Part shown: in pieces, positions 1 through 9,201 of the stretch | Layout: every line of letters begins with the position of its first letter | Position numbering within the stretch: the first letter of the stretch is position 1 | Assembly (NCBI RefSeq): GCF_023206395.1 | Contig: NZ_CP066149.1 | Coordinates: 1,798,001 to 1,862,000, forward strand | DNA length: 64,000 nt | DNA from: Vibrio sp. ED004 | Lineage (GTDB): Bacteria > Pseudomonadota > Gammaproteobacteria > Enterobacterales > Vibrionaceae | Direction: 5' to 3' | Made by a program: the position numbers and the translations under genes | Notes under the pieces: generated by a model | What the model was told of the DNA's origin: nothing | Seen by the model: the letters and a program-made list of their open reading frames with translations, nothing else | Database searches by the model: none

Positions 1-965
1 ATACGCCACAAATGGTTTCTAAGCTGCTCGCTAAGCTTGTAACACTTGATAACCCGAATTTAAAATCTGTTTATGACCCAACGTGTGGTTCTGGCTCATT
101 ACTATTGCGTGTTGCTAAAGAAGCCAACAACCCAGACTTAAAGTTCTACGGGCAAGAGCAAAACCCAAGTACTTATAACTTAGCTCGTATGAACATGATC
201 ATGCACGATGTTCATTACAATCGCTTCGACATTCAGAATGACGATACGTTAGAAGCTCCAGCGCATATTGAGCAACGCTTCAGCGCAGTAGTGGCTAACC
301 CTCCATTCTCTGCTGGTTGGTCGGCGAACCCTCTACATCTGAACAATGAACGTTTTTCTGACTACGGTAAGTTAGCTCCGAAAGGTAAGGCTGATTTTGC
401 CTTTGTTCAGCACATGGTTCATCAACTTGACGACGATGGCACGATGGCTGTGGTATTGCCTCACGGTGTGTTGTTCCGTGGCGCGACAGAAGGGCATATT
501 CGGAAGCATCTAATCAAAGAGAAAAATTATTTAGATGCAGTAATTGGTTTGCCCTCGAAAATATTCTTCGGGACTGAGATACCAACATGTATTCTTTTAC
601 TGAAGAAAAATAGAAAAAATAAAGACAATATTTTGTTTATTGATGCCAGTCAACATTACCAAAAGAGTGTTAATGGTAACGCTATGCGTGACGTTGATGT
701 AAATAAAATTCTTAAGGCGGTTGTGCAAAGAAAAGCCATAGATAAATATGCTTTTGTAGCAACAGAGTCTTTTTTAAAGGAAAATGATTACAACCTCAAT
801 ATCCCACGCTACGTCGACACATTTGAAGAAAGCGATCCTGTTGATCTTGATTGCATTTCTAGGTTGCTAATTGAGAATGATAAAGCCATGAGTGCGACTG
901 ATGCAAAGATTGAGATGTTTTGTAATGAACTGGGACTTGTTACTCCCTTTGAGAGTGAGAAATGA
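1..965 (+). CDS. hsdM: Type I restriction-modification DNA methyltransferase subunit HsdM (5' end outside window)
   Basis: This is the modification subunit of a type I restriction system, an N6-adenine methyltransferase that works as part of an HsdM2S complex. The reading frame is open to the window edge and the first visible residues (TPQ before the first ATG) match the family's FYTPQ region, so the true start lies upstream. The S-adenosylmethionine-binding motif DPTCGSGSLLL and the catalytic NPPF motif of adenine methyltransferases are both visible and intact. The stop overlaps the hsdS start (ATGA at 962-965), so the two are translationally coupled. The N-terminal helical domain is not in the window. 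Family assignment is firm; the recognition sequence cannot be read from this subunit. Confidence 0.95.
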   Translation, partial: TPQMVSKLLAKLVTLDNPNLKSVYDPTCGSGSLLLRVAKEANNPDLKFYGQEQNPSTYNLARMNMIMHDVHYNRFDIQNDDTLEAPAHIEQRFSAVVANPPFSAGWSANPLHLNNERFSDYGKLAPKGKADFAFVQHMVHQLDDDGTMAVVLPHGVLFRGATEGHIRKHLIKEKNYLDAVIGLPSKIFFGTEIPTCILLLKKNRKNKDNILFIDASQHYQKSVNGNAMRDVDVNKILKAVVQRKAIDKYAFVATESFLKENDYNLNIPRYVDTFEESDPVDLDCISRLLIENDKAMSATDAKIEMFCNELGLVTPFESEK

Positions 966-2155
966 GCCTATCTCAAGCACTAAGATTCCCTGAATTTGAT
1001 TCGAGTGACTACCAAGCTTATAAAGTTTCAGATTTTTTAGAGCGATATGTAAAACCTGTATTACTTGAGGATGAGTGCGAATATACCGAAATTGGTATTC
1101 GTTCATGGGGCAAAGGAATTTTCTACAAAGAGCCATCCACCAAAGCTACTATCGGAAATAAAAGGGTGTTTTGGTTAGATTCTGATTTGTTCATTGTAAA
1201 TATAGTTTTTGCTTGGGAGCAGGCTGTTGCTATTACAACGGTGTCGGAAGTTGGCAAAATTGCCTCTCATCGTTTTCCCATGTTCAGAGTTGACGCTGAT
1301 AAAGCAAATGCTAAATACCTGCTTTATAAGTTTATGACTGGTAGAGGGAAGCAGTTGCTTGAGTTAGCCTCTCCTGGAGGAGCTGGGCGAAACAAAACTT
1401 TAGGGCAAAAAGAGTTTGAGAACTTGAAGGTAGTCTTACCTTCAGTTAAAGAGCAACAAAAAATTGCTGCTTTTATTGTAACTATAGACCGTAAAATTGA
1501 CCAACTAAAAGAAAAGCATCGCCTACTTAAAGAATATCAGAAAGGTATGATGCAACAGGTTTTTACTCAGAAAGTACGCTTTACAGACCGAGATGGGAAT
1601 GAGTTTCCGGAATGGACTGAAGTTCGTCTATCTAATGCTCTCGAAGAGCGAAAAGAAAAGACGACTACAGAAAATGAATATGAGGTACTAACTTCATCTC
1701 GAGGTGGCCTTATGAAGCAATCGGAATATTATGTTACGGGAAGAATCACTGAACGTTCTAACATTGGATATCATGTTCTCCCTGAAGGCTTCCTCACTTA
1801 TCGTTCTCGTAGCGATGACCGCCTGTTTTTCTTTAACGAGAATGCTCTTGGGGTTACAGGAATAATTAGTCATTACTATCCAGTCTTCTCTATGAAAAAT
1901 GGTCAGAACAAGTTTTTTGTATATTTAGCAAGGTATTATTCGAATGTGTTTGGTAAATATGCAGTTGGCACTTCTCAGGTAGTTCTGTCATTCAAGGCGT
2001 TAGGAGAGATTAAGCTTCCAATGCCAAGTGCTGATGAACAGAAGAAAATTACTCAGTTCCTCCAATCTATCGATCGCAAAATAGAAGGTGTTGCGAAACA
2101 AATAGAACAAACAGAGCGGTTCAAAACAGGCCTACTTCAGCAGATGTTTGTGTAA
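962..2155 (+). CDS. hsdS: Type I restriction system specificity subunit HsdS
   Basis: HsdS chooses the DNA target for both methylation and restriction. The 397-residue protein shows the usual layout: a first target-recognition domain (about 1-160), a conserved helical spacer (about 165-205, with LPSVKEQQKIAAF and DRKIDQLK), a second target-recognition domain (about 210-345) and a distal conserved helix that repeats the spacer pattern (PSADEQKKITQF, DRKIEGV). Both halves look complete, so a bipartite recognition site is expected. It overlaps hsdM by four bases. No second hsdS, half-hsdS or invertible repeats were seen nearby, so there is no sign of phase-variable specificity in this window. 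Confidence 0.95.
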   Translation: MSLSQALRFPEFDSSDYQAYKVSDFLERYVKPVLLEDECEYTEIGIRSWGKGIFYKEPSTKATIGNKRVFWLDSDLFIVNIVFAWEQAVAITTVSEVGKIASHRFPMFRVDADKANAKYLLYKFMTGRGKQLLELASPGGAGRNKTLGQKEFENLKVVLPSVKEQQKIAAFIVTIDRKIDQLKEKHRLLKEYQKGMMQQVFTQKVRFTDRDGNEFPEWTEVRLSNALEERKEKTTTENEYEVLTSSRGGLMKQSEYYVTGRITERSNIGYHVLPEGFLTYRSRSDDRLFFFNENALGVTGIISHYYPVFSMKNGQNKFFVYLARYYSNVFGKYAVGTSQVVLSFKALGEIKLPMPSADEQKKITQFLQSIDRKIEGVAKQIEQTERFKTGLLQQMFV

Positions 2156-2157
2156 CT

Positions 2158-2198
2158 CCTTTATGCATAGCCCTATCAGTTAGGGCTATGCATAAAGG
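2158..2198. other. Perfect 18-bp hairpin between hsdS and hsdR
   Basis: Starting two bases after the hsdS stop, an 18-base arm (CCTTTATGCATAGCCCTA) is followed by five bases (TCAGT) and its exact reverse complement. There is no T-tract on either side, so it does not look like an ordinary intrinsic terminator. It ends 25 bases before the hsdR start and is well placed to lower expression of the endonuclease relative to the methylase, or to act as an mRNA-processing site. Function is inferred from position only. Confidence 0.7.
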
Positions 2199-2222
2199 TA
2201 TCCAAGGAAATTAAATCGTCAC

Positions 2223-5111
2223 ATGGCTTATCAATCAGAACAACAACTAGAAGATAACTTAATTGCTCAGCTTGGCACTCAAGGCTTTGAGGCCGTTACG
2301 TTAAAAGATAATACAGCGCTTGAAGCGAACCTAAAGGCGCAACTTGAGAAAGTGAATGAATGTACGCTTTCAGACACTGAGTTTCGTCAGGTATTGGGTA
2401 AGCTAGAGAAGGGAAATATCTTCACCAAAGCAAAAACATTACGCGACCAGCTCGATGTTACCTTGGATGATGGAGATAGCCGACACCTTACGTTGTTGTT
2501 TGATGATGCCAGTAAAAACACCTTTCAGGTTGCCCAGCAAATTACGGTGAAGGGTATCTACACCAATCGTTATGACGTGACCATATTGGTAAATGGTCTT
2601 CCTTTATTACAGATCGAACTCAAACGACGAGGCACAGAGTTAAAAGAAGCGTTTAATCAAGTTAAACGCTATCAAAAGCACTCGTATCATGCCAACCACG
2701 GTCTGTTCAACTATATTCAACTGTTCGTGATTTCTAATGGGGTTAACACTCAATACTTCTCTAATAATAGCGAGATGTCCGCTAAGCAAACTTTTGATTG
2801 GACGGATTTTGATAATAAGAGAATCAGCCCGCTCCCGAGCTTTGCTAGTGCTTTCCTCACAACGTCGCACCTAACGGCCATGTTGACGAAATACATCGTT
2901 TTGAACGAGACAGGTAAGTTCTTAATGGTGCTACGCCCGTATCAGTTTTATGCAGTGGAAGAGATCATTAAGCAAGTCAAAACTACAGACTTGAACGGTT
3001 ACATATGGCACACCACCGGTTCAGGTAAAACGTTGACGTCTTTTAAAGCTGCGCAGATTATGACTTCATTAAGTGAAGTCGATAAAGTCGTTTTTGTTGT
3101 TGACCGTAAAGATCTCGATTACCAAACAGCGTTAGAATTTAATGCCTTTGCCAAAGGTTGTGTCGATAGTACAGACAATACCAATATGCTGTTTCATCAG
3201 TTAATAGATAAGCCAATTAAAGGTAAAAAGATTAACGAAAACCGCAACAGCAAACTTGTCGTTACGACACTGCAAAAACTCAATAACGTGGTGACTAAAA
3301 AGCGCTACTTAAATGAGATGGAGGCGCTACAAGATAAACGTATTGTTTTTATCTTCGATGAGTGTCACCGCAGCCAGTTTGGTGATACGCACCAGAACAT
3401 CACCGAGTTCTTCCAAGGCGCTCAGTTGTTTGGTTTTACGGGGACGCCAATCTTTGCCAAAAACGCAGTGGCTAAAAAGTCCATTAAGAAAACCACAAAA
3501 GACCTTTTTGACGAATGTTTACACCCTTATGTGATCGTTGATGCTATTCGTGACAATAACGTTCTGAAGTTTGCCATTGAGTATGTGGGGCGCTATCAGT
3601 ACAAAGATGGCTCGAACAACAACCTTGATATTGAAGTAGAAGATATCGACACCAAAGAGCTTCTAAGCTCTCCTGCGCGTCTTGATAAGATTACCGACTA
3701 CATTATTGCTCATCACCGAAGAAAGACGCACAGTCGCGATTACAACGCGATGTTCTGTGTATCTGGTGTGCCTGAGTTGGTTCAGTACTATGAACTGCTT
3801 GCTAAGAAGAAAGCGGAAGGTAAGCACAACCTTAAAGTAGCGACCATCTTTAGCTATGAAGCCAATGAAGAGGAAGAGTACGAGCTAGGTAATGGTGATG
3901 CAGTAGAGGTTCAAGAAGCCGCAGCGAAGTATCTTAATGATGGTGACGCAGTAAAACTGCACAGCCGAGATAAGCTTGAGTCTTTCATCGGCGACTACAA
4001 CAAGATGTTCGGCACAAGCTACACAACCAAAGATAGTGAGTCTTTCTATAACTACTACAAGAACATCTCTAAACGAGTGAAAGCCAAAGAGATCGATATT
4101 CTTCTTGTCGTAAACATGTTCTTAACGGGTTTTGACGCTCCAAAACTTAATACGCTATATGTAGATAAGAACTTAAAGAATCACGGACTCATTCAAGCAT
4201 TCTCTCGAACTAACCGCCTGTTAGATGAAACCAAATCTCACGGTAATGTGGTCTGTTTCCGCAACTTGAAGAAAGCAGCAGATGATGCCTTTACGTTGTT
4301 CTCTAACAAACAGCCGAATGAATCTATTGTTATACCGCCATTTGAAGATCTGTTAGCAGATTTTGATAAAGCTTATGAAGCGTTAATGGCAATTACGCCA
4401 ACAGTTGATTCAGTTGATGATCTTCCTGATGAAGAGGCTCAGGCTCTGTTTGTTAGGCAGTTCCGCGAGTTGATGCGTCTTAAAAATATGCTGGGTAATT
4501 TCGCTGATTTCGATATGGACTCGACCGCAATGAGCGATCAAGAGTTTCAGGACTTCACCAGTAAATATGCCGACTTGAGCCGGCAGTTACGTGAGAATTC
4601 AACCAAAGAGAAAGTATCAATACTTGATGACGTCGACTTTGAACTTGAGTTGATGCACCGTGATGAAGTCAATGTTGGTTACATTCTTCACTTACTGCGT
4701 GAACTACATGAAGAAGAGAGTACTGACGAGAAAGAACGTAAGCGTCAGGTTATCGCGAACTTGATTGCCTCTGACCCTACGTTACTCAGCAAGAAAGCTC
4801 TGATCGAGAAGTTCATGAATGATCATCTTGACGGAATTCCTGCTCACGCTGATGTTGAAGAAGAGTTTGAATTCTTCTGGGAAAAAGAGAAGCGAGAAGC
4901 TCTAGAAAGCATGGCAACTGAAGAAAACCTAGATACAGATAAGTTAGAAATCTTGGTTAACCGTTATGAGCTTAGCGAAGAGATGCCACTACGTGATGAC
5001 TTTGCAGGAACACTGCAAACCAAGCCTACGATACTGCAACGTAAAAAGATTGTTGGTCGGTTGACTGAGAAGTTTAAAGGGTTTGTCGATACGTTTATTG
5101 GTGGGTTTTAG
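2223..5111 (+). CDS. hsdR: Type I restriction endonuclease subunit HsdR
   Basis: HsdR is the translocating nuclease subunit of the type I complex. The 962-residue protein has an N-terminal PD-(D/E)xK nuclease (D118, and E132-L-K134 in the stretch ending IELKRRG), a superfamily 2 helicase motor with Walker A (TTGSGKT, about 265-271), a DExH-type box (DECHRSQ, about 378) and motif III (FTGTP), followed by the second RecA fold (FLTGFDAPKLNTLYVDK, AFSRTNRL) and a charged C-terminal helical region. All key residues are present, so it should be active. It has its own spacing from hsdS (67 bp, holding the hairpin) and is followed after only 2 bp by the next gene. Confidence 0.96.
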   Translation: MAYQSEQQLEDNLIAQLGTQGFEAVTLKDNTALEANLKAQLEKVNECTLSDTEFRQVLGKLEKGNIFTKAKTLRDQLDVTLDDGDSRHLTLLFDDASKNTFQVAQQITVKGIYTNRYDVTILVNGLPLLQIELKRRGTELKEAFNQVKRYQKHSYHANHGLFNYIQLFVISNGVNTQYFSNNSEMSAKQTFDWTDFDNKRISPLPSFASAFLTTSHLTAMLTKYIVLNETGKFLMVLRPYQFYAVEEIIKQVKTTDLNGYIWHTTGSGKTLTSFKAAQIMTSLSEVDKVVFVVDRKDLDYQTALEFNAFAKGCVDSTDNTNMLFHQLIDKPIKGKKINENRNSKLVVTTLQKLNNVVTKKRYLNEMEALQDKRIVFIFDECHRSQFGDTHQNITEFFQGAQLFGFTGTPIFAKNAVAKKSIKKTTKDLFDECLHPYVIVDAIRDNNVLKFAIEYVGRYQYKDGSNNNLDIEVEDIDTKELLSSPARLDKITDYIIAHHRRKTHSRDYNAMFCVSGVPELVQYYELLAKKKAEGKHNLKVATIFSYEANEEEEYELGNGDAVEVQEAAAKYLNDGDAVKLHSRDKLESFIGDYNKMFGTSYTTKDSESFYNYYKNISKRVKAKEIDILLVVNMFLTGFDAPKLNTLYVDKNLKNHGLIQAFSRTNRLLDETKSHGNVVCFRNLKKAADDAFTLFSNKQPNESIVIPPFEDLLADFDKAYEALMAITPTVDSVDDLPDEEAQALFVRQFRELMRLKNMLGNFADFDMDSTAMSDQEFQDFTSKYADLSRQLRENSTKEKVSILDDVDFELELMHRDEVNVGYILHLLRELHEEESTDEKERKRQVIANLIASDPTLLSKKALIEKFMNDHLDGIPAHADVEEEFEFFWEKEKREALESMATEENLDTDKLEILVNRYELSEEMPLRDDFAGTLQTKPTILQRKKIVGRLTEKFKGFVDTFIGGF

Positions 5112-5113
5112 AT

Positions 5114-6505
5114 ATGACGGAAACAATAAAAGATATTTTGGGATCGATTACCAATAACATCAATAGTCGCTTAGCTAGTCCATTTTTCGGTGCCTTTTTG
5201 GTGTCTTGGGTACTATGTAATTGGGATAAATTAGCTTTGCTTTTCTTTGGAATGCAAAGTGTAGACTCTCGTATATCAGTGTTTCAAGATTCAATTGCAT
5301 GGATTTCTATCGGGCATGAAAATTCCGTCAGCACAATATGGTGGCCGTTAGCTATCTCAAGTATCTATATGTTTTTAAGTCCTTATTTACATATAGCTAT
5401 CCAACAGGTTCAAAAGCACAGTGCAGGTTTGAGGTATTCTCTGACTGTTGATCAGGATGTCGATAAAGAAGATGCTAGGGGGCGTTTAGTTAAGGCCAAA
5501 GCAAAAGCCAATTTACAGAACAAAGTTGCGGAAGATGAAGTTCGTGCTGAGATAGAAAACTCAGTTGCGGAGACCAAAAAATTGCAAGAAGGTGCAGCCG
5601 CCACAGAAGCTAGAAAGAACCTCATTCAAGAGAAGTACCTTGAGGCACAAGAAAAAGTTAAGGAACTGAAGTTAGCCAATGAGGTGTTGGCTCGAAAAGA
5701 AGCTAAAAAGCTTCAAGATGCAGAGAAGGCGACATTCGCTTTCGATAAATCGAAAGCTGAGCATGAAAATGAACTTCTTACTCTGCAACTCCCTCTAGCT
5801 TACCAATATATGAATACTCTTTCGGATAGCTTGAATGATGATGAAAAGCGGTACTCGTTATTCCATTTGTCAGAAATCATAGCTGCAACCTTCGGCTACC
5901 AAAGTTTTGAACAATTGATCAAAGATGAATCATTCACAGCCAAGAATATAAAAAAGATAAAGTACCTCTCTTACGATTCGGAAACTTTATTTGATTGCTT
6001 GAACGATGTGATTGAATCTGAAAATGAAGATCACTATGACTCAAGTTGGTTGTTCGAGCATATCCAAATGACTTTGGATCAGTATTCATTACAGCTCCAA
6101 GATTTAGACAGTGTGGCTGAAGAAGCAATTGAGGAGCTTTGGGATACTGTATATTCAGAAATGATAGAGGCTGATGCCGTTAACTCAGAGATGGCGATAA
6201 CCAATGCTCATTTTGACGACGTTGATGATCTACATAAAGTCTCGCACCGGTGGGTATCCGGAGATGGACTCTACATTAAGTACTCTTGTACTCTTTCAGG
6301 CTCAAATGACCCAGATAAAATGTTTTATGGGGATACAATCTACGTGGATTTTGAAGTTAAGCACCCGCTTGTGATTGGTGAGTCGGGACTTGGAGGGTAT
6401 GAAATGTATGATGTTAAAGCTCGGGGGAAAGATTATTCCGATGAAAGTGATTGGGAGCATCTTAAGTTAGACAATAAACCTGCTGAAGCCAGTGCAGAGT
6501 TTTAG
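5114..6505 (+). CDS. Unknown membrane-anchored coiled-coil protein linked to hsdR
   Basis: I do not recognise this 463-residue protein as a named family. It starts 2 bp after the hsdR stop, so it is almost certainly cotranscribed and translationally coupled. Visible layout: a short N-terminal helix with SRLASPFFGAFLVSW, a first hydrophobic segment about 23-46, a second about 74-96, then a long charged alanine/lysine/glutamate-rich coiled coil about 120-225, a helical middle part with acidic patches, and a C-terminal domain about 350-455 with aromatic and acidic residues (GDTIYVDFEV, SGLGGYEMY). The SPFFGAF-SW membrane start resembles many uncharacterised proteins of defence islands (recollection, not searched). 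It could be a fourth component of this restriction system, an independent membrane effector, or a passenger gene. Confidence 0.8.
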   Translation: MTETIKDILGSITNNINSRLASPFFGAFLVSWVLCNWDKLALLFFGMQSVDSRISVFQDSIAWISIGHENSVSTIWWPLAISSIYMFLSPYLHIAIQQVQKHSAGLRYSLTVDQDVDKEDARGRLVKAKAKANLQNKVAEDEVRAEIENSVAETKKLQEGAAATEARKNLIQEKYLEAQEKVKELKLANEVLARKEAKKLQDAEKATFAFDKSKAEHENELLTLQLPLAYQYMNTLSDSLNDDEKRYSLFHLSEIIAATFGYQSFEQLIKDESFTAKNIKKIKYLSYDSETLFDCLNDVIESENEDHYDSSWLFEHIQMTLDQYSLQLQDLDSVAEEAIEELWDTVYSEMIEADAVNSEMAITNAHFDDVDDLHKVSHRWVSGDGLYIKYSCTLSGSNDPDKMFYGDTIYVDFEVKHPLVIGESGLGGYEMYDVKARGKDYSDESDWEHLKLDNKPAEASAEF

Positions 6506-6567
6506 CGAGTAATTAAAGGTGTAAGTGCTGTTTATTAGTGTTCGGGTTGGATTCAGAATGCCATTGA

Positions 6568-6675
6568 GTTACTTTTTGTGAGGATGCTGACTCCGCAGAG
6601 CTTACTTGTTTGATAGAACATTTGAGTGAGGTCGACAAGAAAAACCTTATCGACCACATTAAGAGAAAGCTTTAA
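6568..6675 (+). pseudogene. Orphan C-terminal coding tail, probable gene remnant
   Basis: A 35-codon open stretch without an ATG reads as a plausible acidic/basic helical protein end (for example CLIEHLSEVDKKNLIDHIK) and then stops at TAA. It is preceded in frame by a TGA at 6565. It sits at the join between the restriction operon and the convergent recombinase operon, where cargo-exchange scars are expected. I cannot name the parent gene. It could also be chance. Confidence 0.35.
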
Positions 6676-6694
6676 ATATCCCTCAACTCAACGA

Positions 6695-7153
6695 TTACTT
6701 AATCGAAACAACCTTACTTCGCTTTAGTTGAGCTAACTCTTCACGTAATTGGGAATTTTCAAACTCCAAATCTTCTATATGAGCCAATGCTTGAACCAAC
6801 TTGTCGTTAAGGTGGTGCTGTGAAGCTGCAAACAGTGCTAATTTATCTCTCTCAGCCTTATACTTGGCCTTAAAGTTTTCCTTGATACGTTTCTGTTCGC
6901 TTAGTTTTACTCGTACCGTCTGGATCTCTGGCTGGATGATTTCACCTTTGCCTGCCGCAACTTTAGCTTTACTTTGTTTAACCTTTTCTACAAATTCTGG
7001 GTAGTAATAGCCGCTGCCATTACCTAGGTTAGCTTCTTCCTCAACAGCTCTCACACTGAGCTTACGGTGAGCCGGTATACGCTTGGGCTTTCCTTGAGCT
7101 ATTCGGTCTAAAGCGGCCTCTAGCGCAAGGAGTGTATTTTCACCTTTCCCCAT
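6695..7153 (-). CDS. gmtX: Small coiled-coil partner of the recombinase operon (GmtX-like)
   Basis: A 152-residue protein, last in a four-gene operon with the recombinases; its start is 2 bp after the stop of the upstream gene. The N-terminal half has a basic helix-rich part (KPKRIPAHRKLSVRAVEEEA) suited to DNA contact, and the C-terminal half (about 78-148) is a continuous coiled coil ending ENSQLREELAQLK. In the Gamma-Mobile-Trio elements described in Vibrio, two integrase-like proteins are followed by a short third protein of unknown function. Order, size and neighbours fit GmtX. The name rests on remembered architecture, not on an alignment. A comparable small protein accompanies the Tn554 recombinase pair (TnpC), which suggests an accessory role in recombination. 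Confidence 0.65.
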   Translation of the reverse strand: MGKGENTLLALEAALDRIAQGKPKRIPAHRKLSVRAVEEEANLGNGSGYYYPEFVEKVKQSKAKVAAGKGEIIQPEIQTVRVKLSEQKRIKENFKAKYKAERDKLALFAASQHHLNDKLVQALAHIEDLEFENSQLREELAQLKRSKVVSIK

Positions 7154-7155
7154 CC

Positions 7156-9201
7156 TTAAATCACCCTCACGGTTAGTTCTGCTTCAAAGGCCGTAAATGC
7201 CATCCCAAAGTCTCGCATCACGTTTTCTGCCGCCCTAATTTGCGTAATATAGTGGCTTCTGTCTGTTACCGAGATATCTTCACCCAACGCCATGTAAGCC
7301 GATAATCTGCGATGTTTTTTCTGCCACCATTTCGCCTGTTGTTCATCAATAATGCTGCTGCCAGAGTCGCAATCTACGCAAAATTGAGGGGCAATTACAC
7401 CATCCATATCGCAGTCATACCCGCTTTTGCAGTAGCTATGCATTGAGCCATGAAGTGTTAATTTGCCCTCTTGTACGGCTTTATAGATAACATCCCATGA
7501 GCTATAAATGCTCGGCACATCCCCTCGCATTTTCATTATCGCTTTGCCATGAGTGCCTGATAGCGTTTCGTCAGAGTGCCACTGTTTGAATATTTTGTTG
7601 GCAGTAGTTTCAGCATTAATCTCTTCGAGTGCTTGTTGTATTTTGGTATCCACTTTTAAATCATGCAAGCTTGCTAGCCTACCACCGTTGGTGTACCACT
7701 CTGTCATTGAAAGATACAGGTGTTTAAATTGTTGCTTGAGTGCAACCAATGTCCCTAAGCGATTTTTGATGCAATAAAATGCGAGGCTACGTCTAAACTG
7801 GTGAGAACTCAAAGGCCAACGTTTATCGACAATAACGAACTTCTTAATTTTATCTAATGAGCGAGGGTTAGATTCTAAGCATTCTTGATAGTCTTTTTCT
7901 GTGACTACGAAATTAAAGTGCTGACAAAAGCGCTTTAATCGTTCATTCCAGTCAGTTATTAGTCTTGGTGGTACTGAACGAGCACCTTGATTTACCCATA
8001 ATGAATCTGTGTATTTTTTATCGGGATATGCAACTTTATTTCTCCATCGTTTTGTTAGAGTAGCCATTAAGTCAATTGCTGTTTTGGAAGAAGGTGCTGT
8101 CACCCATGTTTCACGTTTTTCTCCTAGCTTAAAGGTATGAGATTGAAGCATATGGTGAACACGACCACTCAGAGTATCTTTGTAATAGCTGTTTGTTGTG
8201 AGTTTATCAAGCTCTGAATCTCGCATCCCACTGAAGCCACCGCACACAATATAACTGGCAGTAATTAGTAGTCCAAGGTAGCGCTTAAATTCTGTAGCAT
8301 TGCTAAGTGAAATATCAGGAAGCATCTCTGCTAGCGGAACAATAAGAGAGCTAGATTTGTAAAATCGACTATCTTGAATGGCTGTAGTGTATTTTCGGTT
8401 ATTAATACTTCCATCGTTATTCATAAAGGTAAAAGAATGACCTTGCTTGATTTTTTCGTCTAAAATCTTCTTAGCCTCCATATAGTTATCTTGTAGCGCA
8501 TTCTCAGTATCTGCTATTAATTGAGCATGAGGCAAAGCTCTTTCAATTAGTGCTATCGCTTTGCCGTAGATGGCATTGCATAAACGATCAGGAATAACTA
8601 AGGTTTGTTGTTCATCCTTATCACTTAGTCTTTTAGCTTCTTTATTTGACTTTAATGGTTCGATACCTAGCGCTACTTTATGCCAACCTGAATTATTTAT
8701 TACTCCATTAATAGCAACAAATATTTTTTCAAGAGTGTTTTGAGCGAAGCCTAGTTTTTGAAGTTTATTATCGAGTTTTAGCTTGAGTGATGCGGAGGAT
8801 AAGCTTGCTAGCGATGTTTGTCTTTGATGCATCAAGAACAGATAAACATTTTTCATTTGTGATAGTCGAGCATGTGCGCCTGAGAACTTCAGAGCTTTTC
8901 TTTTTTTCGGACTGATATTAAAAAGCCAACCAAAGGTGAATACCTTGAGTTCACGTTGCAGTTCAGGCGATGAATCAAGGTATGAGAAATTAAGATTATT
9001 CTTCACTTTTTTACGGGAGAAAGGAAAGCAGTCCCAGTCACTCTGACCAAAAGTGGCTGTTACGTTACCTTCCTTATCTTTGCAAATGACAACGGCATCG
9101 AGTTCTTCAAATCGTTTTTCGTGATATAGAGTAACGATATCTACAACTTGCACTTTATGTTCTTCAGGGAAATCCGCAGTATATAAGTGTTCAGTATTCA
9201 T
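7156..9201 (-). CDS. gmtZ: Large tyrosine-recombinase-family integrase (GmtZ-like)
   Basis: A 681-residue protein whose middle and C-terminal parts carry a degenerate but recognisable tyrosine-recombinase catalytic set: an arginine in GFSGMRDSEL (about 325), an HQFRRS box (about 467) and a tyrosine in LSMTEWYTNGG (about 502). A C-terminal cysteine cluster (about 615-640: GYDCDMDG, FCVDCDSG) suggests a metal-binding extension not found in simple phage integrases. Its ATG overlaps the stop of the upstream gene by one base, and its own stop is 2 bp from the next gene. The arrangement matches the integrase of Gamma-Mobile-Trio islands; which of the two large proteins is 'Y' and which 'Z' is assigned here by order and length. 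Confidence 0.75.
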   Translation of the reverse strand: MNTEHLYTADFPEEHKVQVVDIVTLYHEKRFEELDAVVICKDKEGNVTATFGQSDWDCFPFSRKKVKNNLNFSYLDSSPELQRELKVFTFGWLFNISPKKRKALKFSGAHARLSQMKNVYLFLMHQRQTSLASLSSASLKLKLDNKLQKLGFAQNTLEKIFVAINGVINNSGWHKVALGIEPLKSNKEAKRLSDKDEQQTLVIPDRLCNAIYGKAIALIERALPHAQLIADTENALQDNYMEAKKILDEKIKQGHSFTFMNNDGSINNRKYTTAIQDSRFYKSSSLIVPLAEMLPDISLSNATEFKRYLGLLITASYIVCGGFSGMRDSELDKLTTNSYYKDTLSGRVHHMLQSHTFKLGEKRETWVTAPSSKTAIDLMATLTKRWRNKVAYPDKKYTDSLWVNQGARSVPPRLITDWNERLKRFCQHFNFVVTEKDYQECLESNPRSLDKIKKFVIVDKRWPLSSHQFRRSLAFYCIKNRLGTLVALKQQFKHLYLSMTEWYTNGGRLASLHDLKVDTKIQQALEEINAETTANKIFKQWHSDETLSGTHGKAIMKMRGDVPSIYSSWDVIYKAVQEGKLTLHGSMHSYCKSGYDCDMDGVIAPQFCVDCDSGSSIIDEQQAKWWQKKHRRLSAYMALGEDISVTDRSHYITQIRAAENVMRDFGMAFTAFEAELTVRVI

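Noticed and set aside
5114..6505. RmuC-like or ZorA-like protein
   Set aside because: Membrane helix plus coiled coil is shared, but the RmuC C-terminal nuclease motifs are missing, and there is no ZorB or MotAB-like partner.
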